64,000 nt of DNA, from assembly GCA_936432065.2 (NCBI GenBank), contig OW386285.2, positions 104,165,869 to 104,229,868 of the forward strand. The letters run 5' to 3'. The position numbers were made by a program, and so were the translations under genes. The notes under the pieces were generated by a model. That model saw only the letters and a list, made by a program, of their open reading frames with translations, was not told the DNA's origin and searched no databases. Positions within the stretch are counted from its first letter, which is position 1; each line of letters opens with the position of its first letter. Positions 10,986 to 19,265 of the stretch are shown one piece after another. This DNA comes from Rutpela maculata. Lineage: Eukaryota > Arthropoda > Insecta > Coleoptera > Cerambycidae.

Positions 10986-13140
10986 GAAACTGGCTGATCG
11001 GCCTGGGTCTATTGAGGCGATCCTACTCTAGTTTTCCTTAGAGCTCCTCATTCAGTTTTGTCTTTCGTATCAGAGTCCACAGCCTTGATATGGGCTCCTT
11101 AGTATGGCTATCAGTCCTTGGTTTCTCCTTGAAAAGTAGTTGGAATCTCGAGTCTAGCTAGGCCTTCACAGTGATATAGCATATGGACTGAGGTTTCCTC
11201 TTCCTGTTGACAGAATCTACATGTTGCGTCCTCTGCCAAATCCATTACACTCAATGTCTATTAAGTCAGTGTCCAGTTAGAAGACCCACCATTATCGTAG
11301 TGGCTTTTCTATTTTGGCGTAGTAGACCTTCCGTAAATTTGGTGGATCGTTAATGAACTCTTTTACCTGTTTCTGTCGGGGGAAACCTCCACCATTCCAG
11401 AGATTTATTTTGCACTCATTTATTAATGGTTGCTCTGCCTTCATCTCTGAGTATAGCTTTTGGTATTCTGTTCCGTGTTGTTGCCGTATAGGCGCTGGGT
11501 CTTGCATTTACCTGTGCACCATTGAACGAGCTTCCTCTTGGATGTGGCGGTGTCAGGTCGTAAAAGGACTGAAAATGCAGCTGTGGGAACAGTTTTTATG
11601 GCACCCCTGGTATACAGGAAACCCAGCCTTTGTACACCACTTAATAAAATTCTTACCAACTGCAGTGTTTTGATTGGCTTAACCACACTAAAAAGGTACT
11701 GCTGGGGCCTTAGACGCGCTTTCCCTGGTCAGTTCATCGGTCTTTCATATCCCTTGTGTCCTATACCCACGCCACGATCACTTTGTTTTGGCTTCCTAGG
11801 TTCATAAGGGCATTTTTGCACTCCCATGCTAGTCTCGAATCGACCTGCATAGAGTCTTACTTGGCTATCAGAAAAAATGGCAATCGACTAGTTGACAGTT
11901 CTGGCCTCATTATGTCTTTTGCACATCACTGTAATGCGGCCATTTTGGCCTGAAATACCGTGGCGTGTCTTCGTAGACTTAGCGGAATTTTTCTTTTCAG
12001 CCTTGTCCGGTAAATCCCTGCTCCGACTCCCTGTTCTGTCATGGAGCCGTCTGTATACCAGACTATTTATGCCGATATTGGAGGAGTGTTTTTCCAGTCC
12101 TCTCTATTTGATATTTTGATTTGAAGATTTCTGCCAAATTATATTTTAGGACTATATTATCCGTGGGTATTCCTAAAATGGGATCTGCCTTCAGCTCTGA
12201 ATATAACTTTCGGTATTCTGTTCCGTGTTGTTGCCTTATAGGCGTTGAGTCTTGCATTTACCTGTATACCACTGAACGAGTTTCCCCTTGGATAAATCTG
12301 TGTGGTGGTGTCAGGTCTAAGAGGATTGACAATGCAGCTGTGGGAACGATATTTATGCTCCCCTGACGTACAGGAAAGACAGCCTTTGTACACCACTTAA
12401 TAGCCTTCTTACCAACTGCAGCGTTTTGATTCACCATGCCACTGATCCGTAGGTTATCATCGGTCGTACGACCCTGGTGTATAACCATAGAGTCATCTTG
12501 GGATTTAACCCCCAATTGTTCCATAGATCTACCTGCACCTTCCCAGGGCAATCATTACTTTCTGTATGACTTTTTGAATGGTAGATGGAGTTTCCACTCT
12601 ATTGAACCTTAGGTAGAAAAGATAACTTGTAGATAATTTAATTCTTACCAACTTTTACATTGACCTCGGGCACCTAATGCATAGGACGCGAGATATTTGC
12701 AAAAAACTTTGACCTTCAATGTCTTGGGATTTTTGTGGATTTGGGTTTGGGACACCTCAAAGGTGCAAAAATTCAGATTTTACTAATTTTGTCCAGGTTT
12801 CCTCCTTTTTTTTTGGCTAATTTCCCTGCATTAGTAGTGGAGTAAAAGTAAAAAAAAAAATCTGTTTTTGGTCAAAAGTTACTCTCTAAGGATTTTACCT
12901 AGATGGCAAACGGAATTTTCATTGAGTCTTGAGTATTACATTTCCCAAAGCTCTATTTCGTATAAAAGTGACAACTGTAGTTTTGTGAGGATTTATGCAG
13001 AGTCCTTCCTCGTTGTACCTCCCGTCAAAACTACTTAGGGCTCTTTGCGAACGCTCTGATATCATGTTCGCAAATCATCCCTTGACTGCTATTACTAGTT
13101 TGTTGATTAGTTTACTGTTATCGAAAGAATTTGACACACA
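10986..13140 (-). pseudogene. Old LINE relic related to the 5.6-8.3 kb element, with internal duplication
   Basis: On the minus strand this region parallels the LINE at 5640-8319. 11150-11290 matches the Cys/His C-terminal region, 12440-12560 the post-palm region, and 12960-13140 the region just after the Tyr-Ala-Asp-Asp motif. Frames are shattered by stops. A segment is duplicated: 11430-11660 and 12185-12400 share TATTCTGTTCCGTGTTGTTG and TCTTGCATTTACCTGT blocks. It is much older than the first LINE. Confidence 0.6.
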
Positions 13141-14303
13141 ATCGATGTTAGATTAGATATATTAACGGCATATTATTGGAAATAATAAAGACGCTGAGAT
13201 AGTATAGAGACTCCATCCGAATTGTTTCGTCCTGAGTTGGAAGTGGTGGGTTTCGTATTTGCGATGTTGGATGCTAAAGATTCCTACCCTACAGTAAAGT
13301 GATGATTCACCACAATTCCCAGGTTAAGAATGCCATTGTTTTTCAAAATTCTGATGATATCGGCTGACATTGATTTTACGTTTTGCAACTAATTGTTGCA
13401 AAACACAAATGTATTTTGATTTTAACCTTTAAGAATAATCATTTATCATAATGTATTAAAATAGAAAACGTGAAAGCGCTCTTCGGGACTATCTTTTACC
13501 AAAACGGTACACCACACAGTTAAATGACTTATTAAGTCGATACCCGTTATCTCCTACTATTATTCATTATTCATGGTTTTAATATCATTATGAGTTGAGT
13601 CACGCAATAATATACAAGAGATAAATCGGCAGGCGAAGATGCTATTGTCGGATATATATCTTGCCGGAACTTTGTTGACGTCACGTTTATTTTCTAAAAG
13701 TGCTTACAAACCGGATATAAAAGCTGCCATTCGCATCTGTATGAAAAACACTTTTACGAGACATTTGAGACACAAGTGTCAACATATTATTAATGTCCTG
13801 TTTTTTTAAATAGGATGATGACGGCTTTAGACAAGACAAAAAACGTTATAATTGTTATAATTGTGATGTTATAGTAAGTACAAATAATGTGTTTAAGATT
13901 AACTTCTTGAAGGAAGCAAGGTATACAGTGTGCACAAAGAGTACTTCGGTCGTTTTTTCACGACTTCGCCCTTAAATACAAGAATCAACGTCCGTTGTAT
14001 CAAAAAAATAATGAATGCCTTTTTTGTCGTATATTTCGTTACAAACAAGATTTGTATCGCGCAAAGTTGTCTAAAATGATCCGAAAACCGCAAAAAACTG
14101 GGACAATGCCAAAAAAGTCATTTTTTAATACAAATAGCAACAGCATAAAAAAAACAAAAATAGTCTAAATATCTGTTGTGTCATTACAAGTATTTTATGG
14201 AGTTCACAGTAGCGTGCTTTTTCCAAATTTTTAATTGCATTTTAAATGGCCTAGAAAAACCGTAAAATTACTATAAAAAAAAAACCGTTGCCCAAGGAAT
14301 CAC
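13141..14303. other. AT-rich DNA, no gene seen
   Basis: No coding region or RNA gene recognised. The open frame 13899-14093 has no domain character. Confidence 0.4.
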
Positions 14304-14984
14304 TACTTCCACATCCAGATTCTTTATCCAAGTCACTCACAACGAAAAAACTTTGTATGTGAAAATAATTGTTTATAGAACTTTAATAATATAATATTTG
14401 AAATCCTCTACCCCAAAAACCCATAAAACGATACCCCACATCGGTAGTGGGGTGGGGGATGGTGATAGGGGGGTGATAGTGGGGGGTGGATGAAGTAAAA
14501 AAATATTTTGAGGTTTCTGGTTCCTGTACATACACTAAATCACAATTTTTTTTCATCCCCTTTAATAAGGGGGTGGGGGTGGTAATAGAGGTGGCTAATG
14601 CCAAAAATTTTTTTGAGACCTTAGCTTCTCTTGTATATACTAAATACCAATTTTATGGACTCTTACCTGCTTGATTGACCTATTTACCTCAAATTTACCC
14701 CAATTTACCCTCCAACCCTTCGACGGAACAAGATGAAAATATAATCTAGTTCTAGATCTCGTTAAAGTACATATGTGTACCAAATTTCAAGTCAATATCT
14801 TAAACGGTTCCAGAGTAAACATGCGCACAAAAAAAAGTTACAGACAGACCGACAGACAAACAGAATTTTTTTTTTCGCTCAAACTTAAAATCTCGACGTT
14901 TCATGACATTTTAAGCCTATTTGGACAATAAAAATTTTTTAAAATTTTTTTGTCGTTACTATACTTCCACTGGACGTGGAAGTA
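14304..14984 (+). repeat. Dispersed 0.7-kb repeat family A, copy 1
   Basis: The ends form a short TIR: TACTTCCACATCCAG at the left and CTGGACGTGGAAGTA at the right. The interior has G-rich GGGGTGGGGG blocks and a CAGACAGACC-type microsatellite near 14860. A second copy lies in opposite orientation at 50808-51517, and decayed pieces lie at 61440-62245. It is non-autonomous; open frames within it are repeat sequence. Confidence 0.75.
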
Positions 14985-15097
14985 ATTATGAAAAACAAGT
15001 GCTTCAAAACCCCACTTTTGAGCCTTAGCGGCTGGTACTTTGACTATCAACTGTACGATTTCTTTTATCATAACACAGACCCACAAAAAAGTGGTCT

Positions 15098-15104
15098 GTC
15101 CGGC
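15098..15104 (+). repeat. Target-site duplication of P-like element, left (gtccggc)
   Basis: GTCCGGC lies immediately before the CACGGCCGACTCTAG terminus and is repeated at 32492-32498 right after the mirrored terminus. It resembles the GTCCGGAC target preference known for Drosophila P elements, where duplications are normally 8 bp. Confidence 0.75.
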
Positions 15105-15383
15105 CACGGCCGACTCTAGTAACAGGCCGCGAACAAGGAAAACTGGCAACAATGCATGTGGTGCTTAGTTTCACTAAATTGCCATAGCTGTTTACGGCTG
15201 CTTTTGGTCGGCTCTTGTTTTAATTGCTGGAAATTCATATTTTTATTTTGTAACAATAGTGTAAGTGTCTTGCTAATTGAAGTGCATTTAGTTTAGATCG
15301 TGTGATATCAATTATAGGACGTTACGATAGTTTTAATCGAGTGTATACTCTGTTTAACAGTGCGTGAACCGACTTAACCTAAA

Positions 15384-16169
15384 ATGCCCATACCAGGCTG
15401 TAAGACAAATAATTATACTTCCACAACGAAAACAGACGCTCCAAAGACCACATTTAGTTTAGTTTAGTTTTCCTAAGGACGATGAATTAAGAGAAAAATG
15501 GCCTACAGCTATTCCCCGAAAAGATTGGATACCATCAAAACATGCTGTTGTATGCGAAATACATTTTGATCCCGGTGAGATTATTAAATTTGATAAATAT
15601 CTTGTACCAGGTAGAACATTTAAAATGATTCCTTATAAACCAAAATTAAAAGAAAATACTGTCCCATTTTTCCAAATTTGCCTAAATTCTTATCTACAAA
15701 AATCAGTCCGTCGACAAGATCCAGAAAGTAGGCGCGAAAATCAAATTCATCAACATGAAATTTTAATCCAAAACTTTGAGAAGTCGGATATTATTGAAAA
15801 TTATGAGGAATTTATTAACGTTTTATCAAAAAAAAATAATAATATCTCTGATAGCTGGAATGTAAACATTTTTACGTCTAAAGTCGTATTTTATACGTTA
15901 AATTCTGTTGCTGATATCGTTGGTATTGAAAATCAAATTTCAATTAATACTGGCCTAATATAGACGAAGCAGTTAACATTTATATATCTGGATAGGCATC
16001 TCATGCACTATCTAAAAAAATTTCTTGTAATATTTGCCTTTCACATATTGTTGAAAATAAATGGAATTTTACTGGAAATCAATATTGTGATTATCTACAA
16101 CGTGATGGTCTATCAGTACCCACGAATAATATGACCATAATTTTATTTCACGTGTACGTCATATTAGAA
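15384..16169 (+). pseudogene. THAP-domain transposase-like gene, 5' part
   Basis: The ATG at 15384 begins Met-Pro-Ile-Pro-Gly-Cys-Lys, a THAP start that seems to lack the first of the two N-terminal zinc cysteines. The rest of the THAP signature follows: Phe-Pro-Lys-Asp, Glu-Lys-Trp-Pro, and Val-Cys-Glu-Ile-His-Phe near 15550. The frame is broken at 15455-15470, where AGTTT is present three times (a net 10-base gain), and by stops at 15961 and 15993-15999. The frame then runs to the Polinton insertion and continues at 31725. THAP domains bind specific DNA. Confidence 0.75.
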
Positions 16170-16175
16170 CATATC
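16170..16175 (+). repeat. Polinton target-site duplication, left (catatc)
   Basis: CATATC directly precedes the left TIR end (AGTAGTTATGCAG) and is repeated at 31719-31724 after the right end. Six-base duplications are the hallmark of Polinton integration. Confidence 0.95.
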
Positions 16176-16238
16176 AGTAGTTATGCAGTACCAATACTGG
16201 CGCAAACCCGTCAGTAGAGTAGCAATCAGAGTTCTGTG

Positions 16239-16246
16239 TGACGTCA
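16239..16246 (+). promoter_or_regulatory. CRE/ATF-type palindrome in left TIR
   Basis: TGACGTCA, the cyclic-AMP response element consensus, lies 64 bp from the left end, mirrored at 31648-31655 in the right TIR and close to a GC box. It could recruit CREB/ATF factors for transcription from the ends, but an 8-mer alone is weak evidence; another copy is at 26904-26911 inside the polymerase gene. Confidence 0.3.
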
Positions 16247-16491
16247 TCATTCCGGCAGCCCCGCGGGGGCGGGCAGGTGATAGATGATAGATCCTATGAT
16301 CTAGGTTCTAGTGTGAGGTGAGATAATGCTAGATGATAGATCCTATTATCTAGGTTGTAGTGTGAGGTGGGATCTTCTTAGATGATAGGTGATAGGACCT
16401 AATGGGAGGGGGGAGATCCAATCCCTGAGCTTAGATATTAGATTATAGCTAAAGATAAGAGATTATATCTAAGAGGGCGTGGCTAAGAGTA

Positions 16492-16625
16492 TATAGGATG
16501 TATCTAGTAATAAAAGAAGTATATAGGATGTATCTAGTAATAAAAGAAGTATACAGGGTGTATTTAGTAATAAAAATAAGTATATAAGGTGTACTAGTGA
16601 TATGGTGTATCTAGTAATAAAAATA
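16492..16625 (+). repeat. ~31-bp tandem repeat in left TIR
   Basis: Units of the form AGTATATAGGATGTATCTAG followed by TAATAAAAGA are repeated about four times with decay. The right TIR has only one degenerate unit, so the expansion occurred after TIR homogenisation. Confidence 0.8.
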
Positions 16626-17153
16626 AGATGGCTGCCGTTTATTGTTTATAGTTATTGACGAATAGTATTGCATGTTTACGTTAGAGGGCGTTAGAGGTTA
16701 AGAAAAATGGCTACAGACGTCCATCATTGAGTTTAAATAGACAAGTCTTATATATGAAATAAATATTCATCTACTTCAATACGTAAATTTTATATTTGAA
16801 TGTTAAAACTGTGACCAAATGCAGAGACGTTATCGGATTCCAGGAAATTGTTAATGTAAATAAATGCGACTGTCTACGGCTATATGTATATTTAAAACGT
16901 GATTAATTGTCTTTAGATAACAGCATCCAACGGTTATAATACAATGACTAATAAGTCACGTGATCTATTATAAGGAGCGTCTCAGGGTTTGGAGAGAAAT
17001 AATGTAAACAATGAAATCATCATATTTTTTCCCATATTTTTCTGCTTACACGATACGAAAAGTGGGGGTGGAATACAGCATAAAAGTAAAGACCTGAGAT
17101 CGCTGCATTCATTCACAATCTTAAAGTCGATATATATACAAGCAGCAGCAGCA

Positions 17154-17450
17154 ATGTCTTTCGCAAAAATTAATGTTGAAGCTCATGTCACGCCGTTCAT
17201 GAAAATCTATGAGCTGGAAGTCGATAGAAAATATAAAGTGCTAGATATATATAAAGCACTTTCACCGTATGGTATCCAGGTCCAAGTAATCCTCGAAAAT
17301 TGTAAAGTGAGTCTACCAGCCAGATACTCACGCATTATTTCTGATGATGATATGGTAACGCTACAACAAACCATTATACTAAAAGAAGTGTACTTGGTAT
17401 ATAGAGGGCTAGCAGGCACGACCACTAACATCGAATTCATTGAGTCCTAA
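17154..17450 (+). CDS. Conserved small Polinton protein, 98 aa (possible OB-fold)
   Basis: I chose the ATG at 17154, just after a run of GCA triplets, because the conserved part starts Met-Ser-Phe-Ala-Lys-Ile; longer in-frame upstream sequence looks noncoding. The protein has a Lys-Val-Leu-Asp-Ile strand, a Gly-Ile-Gln-Val-Gln-Val strand, a Val-Ser-Leu-Pro-Ala-Arg-Tyr motif (about residues 53-59) and a C-terminal Val-Tyr-Leu-Val-Tyr-Arg-Gly. I recall similar ~100-aa proteins beside other insect Polinton genes. The alternating short strands suggest a small beta-barrel such as a single-stranded DNA-binding fold, but that is inference. First gene inside the left TIR, only 2 bases before the next ATG. 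Confidence 0.65.
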   Translation: MSFAKINVEAHVTPFMKIYELEVDRKYKVLDIYKALSPYGIQVQVILENCKVSLPARYSRIISDDDMVTLQQTIILKEVYLVYRGLAGTTTNIEFIES

Positions 17451-17452
17451 AG

Positions 17453-17611
17453 ATGGATCCCGAAACATATAAGAAGAGGTTACAGCAATTTATGAACAAT
17501 TTAAAATTACTCGGAGAAGACGTTAAGTACGTTGAAGTTTTACGTACATTTCAACATGTCAGTATCCGGCCGAAGAAGTCCAAGAACAGTTCAGTTCAGC
17601 GAGGACGTTAA
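17453..17611 (+). CDS. Small ORF of 52 aa overlapping the PPP1R15-like gene
   Basis: Starts two bases after the stop of the 98-aa gene with Met-Asp-Pro-Glu-Thr-Tyr-Lys-Lys-Arg-Leu and ends at a TAA within the next gene, which overlaps in another frame by 56 bases. The first 35 residues look like an amphipathic helix (Leu-Gln-Gln-Phe-Met-Asn-Asn-Leu-Lys). The last 17, rich in Lys/Arg/Ser, lie in the overlap and are probably constrained by the other frame. I do not recognise it. It could be a true small protein, or an upstream ORF that regulates translation of the overlapping gene. Confidence 0.4.
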   Translation: MDPETYKKRLQQFMNNLKLLGEDVKYVEVLRTFQHVSIRPKKSKNSSVQRGR

Positions 17612-17783
17612 AATTCATCACATTTACCATTGGAGCTATGCCCATAGAACTGCTAGATGTGGTAACTGGATGCAAGACGCCCGCGATCGAGATCGTTTTC
17701 AAATTAAAATATTACGATACGCTCAAATAATTAATCCAGTACTTGAACATAAATATTCTGTTATTATATCACAAAACATGTAA
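17556..17783 (+). CDS. PPP1R15/GADD34-like PP1 regulatory protein, 75 aa
   Basis: Begins at ATG 17556. The sequence shows an RVxF-type PP1-docking motif (Arg10-Thr-Val12-Gln-Phe14 followed by Ser-Glu-Asp-Val), then Trp26, Ala33-Arg34-x-Gly36-x-Trp38, and Ala42-Arg43-Asp44-Arg45-x-Arg47-Phe48. This order and spacing is the conserved core of PPP1R15 proteins, which bind protein phosphatase 1 and direct it to phosphorylated eIF2alpha so that translation resumes after stress. Viral members known to me are herpes simplex ICP34.5 and African swine fever virus DP71L. The protein consists of little more than this core, as in the short viral forms. A poly(A) signal lies 20 bases after the stop. Function is inferred from the motif; no search was run. 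Confidence 0.75.
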   Translation: MSVSGRRSPRTVQFSEDVKIHHIYHWSYAHRTARCGNWMQDARDRDRFQIKILRYAQIINPVLEHKYSVIISQNM

Positions 17784-17802
17784 CCTCTTTCTTATATGTA
17801 TT

Positions 17803-17808
17803 AATAAA
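17803..17808 (+). terminator. Poly(A) signal after the PPP1R15-like gene
   Basis: AATAAA 20 bases downstream of the TAA at 17781-17783. It fits the 3' end of the leftward plus-strand gene group, which faces the convergent integrase transcript. Confidence 0.5.
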
Positions 17809-17878
17809 TTAATTTAAAAAATGGTTGACTATTATTACCCATTTCCTAATTAAATGAAGAATTCAGATTTTTTTTTTT

Positions 17879-18148
17879 CAAGTTTATTGTAACGAAAATG
17901 TTCATGCTACATTTTATGTCTTTTTTAATGTTGAATTTAAATATGCAATCAAAAAAATTAAATCTTAAAAAATAAAGCCAGCCCAGGCAAAAAATGAAAA
18001 AATTCATATTTTTCAAGTTTATTGTAACGAAAATGTTCATGCTACATTTTATGTGTTTTTTAATGCTGAATTCAAATATGCAATCAAAAAAATTAAATCT
18101 TAAAAAATAAAGCCACCCCAGACGAAAAATAAAAAAATAATTTAATTT
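17879..18148. repeat. Two-copy 135-bp tandem repeat between convergent genes
   Basis: CAAGTTTATTGTAACG begins at 17879 and again at 18014, and the ~135-bp units are nearly identical. Each contains AATAAA-type hexamers (…AAAAATAAAGCCA). It fills the gap between the PPP1R15-like gene and the integrase gene, so it may supply 3' processing signals to both strands. Confidence 0.85.
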
Positions 18149-18159
18149 TTATAATATAT

Positions 18160-18165
18160 TTTATT
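18160..18165 (-). terminator. Poly(A) signal for the integrase transcript
   Basis: AATAAA on the minus strand, about 130 bases beyond the integrase stop. The region is AT-rich, so a chance hexamer is possible. Confidence 0.35.
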
Positions 18166-18225
18166 TATCTGAACGCATAATACAGTAATAAAGCTTATAT
18201 ATGTACATGGAATACATAACCTATA

Positions 18226-18236
18226 AAAATAATAGC

Positions 18237-18278
<42 letters not shown>

Positions 18279-18280
18279 TA
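18226..18280. repeat. (AAT)n microsatellite
   Basis: About 16 near-perfect AAT/ATA triplets lie just downstream of the integrase stop codon. Confidence 0.95.
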
Positions 18281-18297
18281 ATATAAGTGCATAAAAA

Positions 18298-19230
18298 TTA
18301 AACAATGCTACTTTTTTCAATCCAACTGTTATGGGAACTGTCAAATCCAAGCCATTTAACGAAAACCTTATTTCCTTTCTTCCTTAAAACTTTTTCAACG
18401 AGATACATGTCTGAATGTTTAACCTTCTGCAGTTCTTCAGTATAGAAGCATCCTTCTATTGGCTGTTTCCGTGCATCGGTCAGTAAGTATGTTATGGGGC
18501 TGGTATAATTAATTTTTGAAATAGTAAATATTTCATTAGACCAATTAGGAGTATAACCTTTATCGAACACGCCTCTGTACTTGCTTATTCTCACATGATC
18601 GTTAATTTTAAATTTAGGTAATTGCGAGTATGTAATTGTAGGATAATTGTAAACGGATTTCAAGAGTATTTTTTCATTCTTTTTATTTACATCTACAGGT
18701 TTCATGCCGATGGTACGATGCCTAGTATTATTATATTTCTTAATAATATCAGCAAGTAAATTATACCACCGAAAAGAACCATTTATACTAAATTCTTTAT
18801 ACATCATAGATTTTATAGTCCTATTTACGCGTTCGACTACTGAACATTTTTTAGTGCTATACGAAGAATAATGATTAATTTTATATTTTTTCATTAATTT
18901 TTGAAAATTAATATTATAAAATTCGGTTCCATTATCAGTCTGTAAATTGACGGGGATTCGTTTATCTGCGACTAATATTTTTTCCATAGCTCGAGTAACA
19001 TTTACGCCAGATTTAGATTTAACTGGTTCAGCCCATACGTACTTTGAAAAAACATCAATTACAATGAGAATATATTTATAATTTTTATTGTAATTAGCAT
19101 ATGGAATCATTTCGACTAAGTCAGCCTGAAGCAATTCATTTAAACCTCTAACTACGACTTTTCGTCTCTTAAAGTTAATTCTAGCCGGCTTATGTATTTC
19201 ATTAACAATATCTCTTTTTATAGCAGACAT
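18298..19230 (-). CDS. Polinton integrase (retrovirus-type DDE) with C-terminal chromodomain, 310 aa
   Basis: Joins the element's ends to host DNA. The rve-type core shows Asp37 (Gln-Ala-Asp-Leu), Asp99 (Gln-Thr-Asp-Asn-Gly-Thr-Glu) and Glu133 (Val-Val-Glu-Arg-Val-Asn-Arg), a D-D-x33-E triad. Residues 275-310 form a chromodomain-like segment with Tyr-Leu-Val-Glu-Lys-Val-Leu and Val-Lys-Trp-Leu-Gly-Phe ... Asn-Ser-Trp-Ile. Such modules can steer integration to particular chromatin. An N-terminal HHCC zinc domain is not evident, so the protein is shorter than most retroviral integrases at that end. First of three minus-strand genes with 31-35-base gaps. Apparently intact. Confidence 0.95.
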   Translation of the reverse strand: MSAIKRDIVNEIHKPARINFKRRKVVVRGLNELLQADLVEMIPYANYNKNYKYILIVIDVFSKYVWAEPVKSKSGVNVTRAMEKILVADKRIPVNLQTDNGTEFYNINFQKLMKKYKINHYSSYSTKKCSVVERVNRTIKSMMYKEFSINGSFRWYNLLADIIKKYNNTRHRTIGMKPVDVNKKNEKILLKSVYNYPTITYSQLPKFKINDHVRISKYRGVFDKGYTPNWSNEIFTISKINYTSPITYLLTDARKQPIEGCFYTEELQKVKHSDMYLVEKVLRKKGNKVFVKWLGFDSSHNSWIEKSSIV

Positions 19231-19265
19231 GTTTACAGTTCAACAATAATTTACGTACTGTTAAA

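Larger units (their letters stand above)
16176..16921 (+). repeat. Left terminal inverted repeat of Polinton
   Basis: Mirrors 31124-31718. The outer ~230 bp are almost identical, including a GC-rich CCCGCGGGGGCGGG block and two tandem versions of a GATAGATCCTAT...CTAGGTT unit. The left copy is about 150 bp longer because TATATAGGATGTATCTAGTAATAAAA-type units are repeated at 16492-16625. Similarity fades after TAAAACGTGATTAATT near 16921. Confidence 0.9.

Noticed and set aside
16989..17153. Longer N-terminus for the 98-aa gene
   Set aside because: The in-frame upstream stretch (Phe/Ile-rich then a GCA run) does not look like part of the conserved protein, and its first start codon is not ATG.
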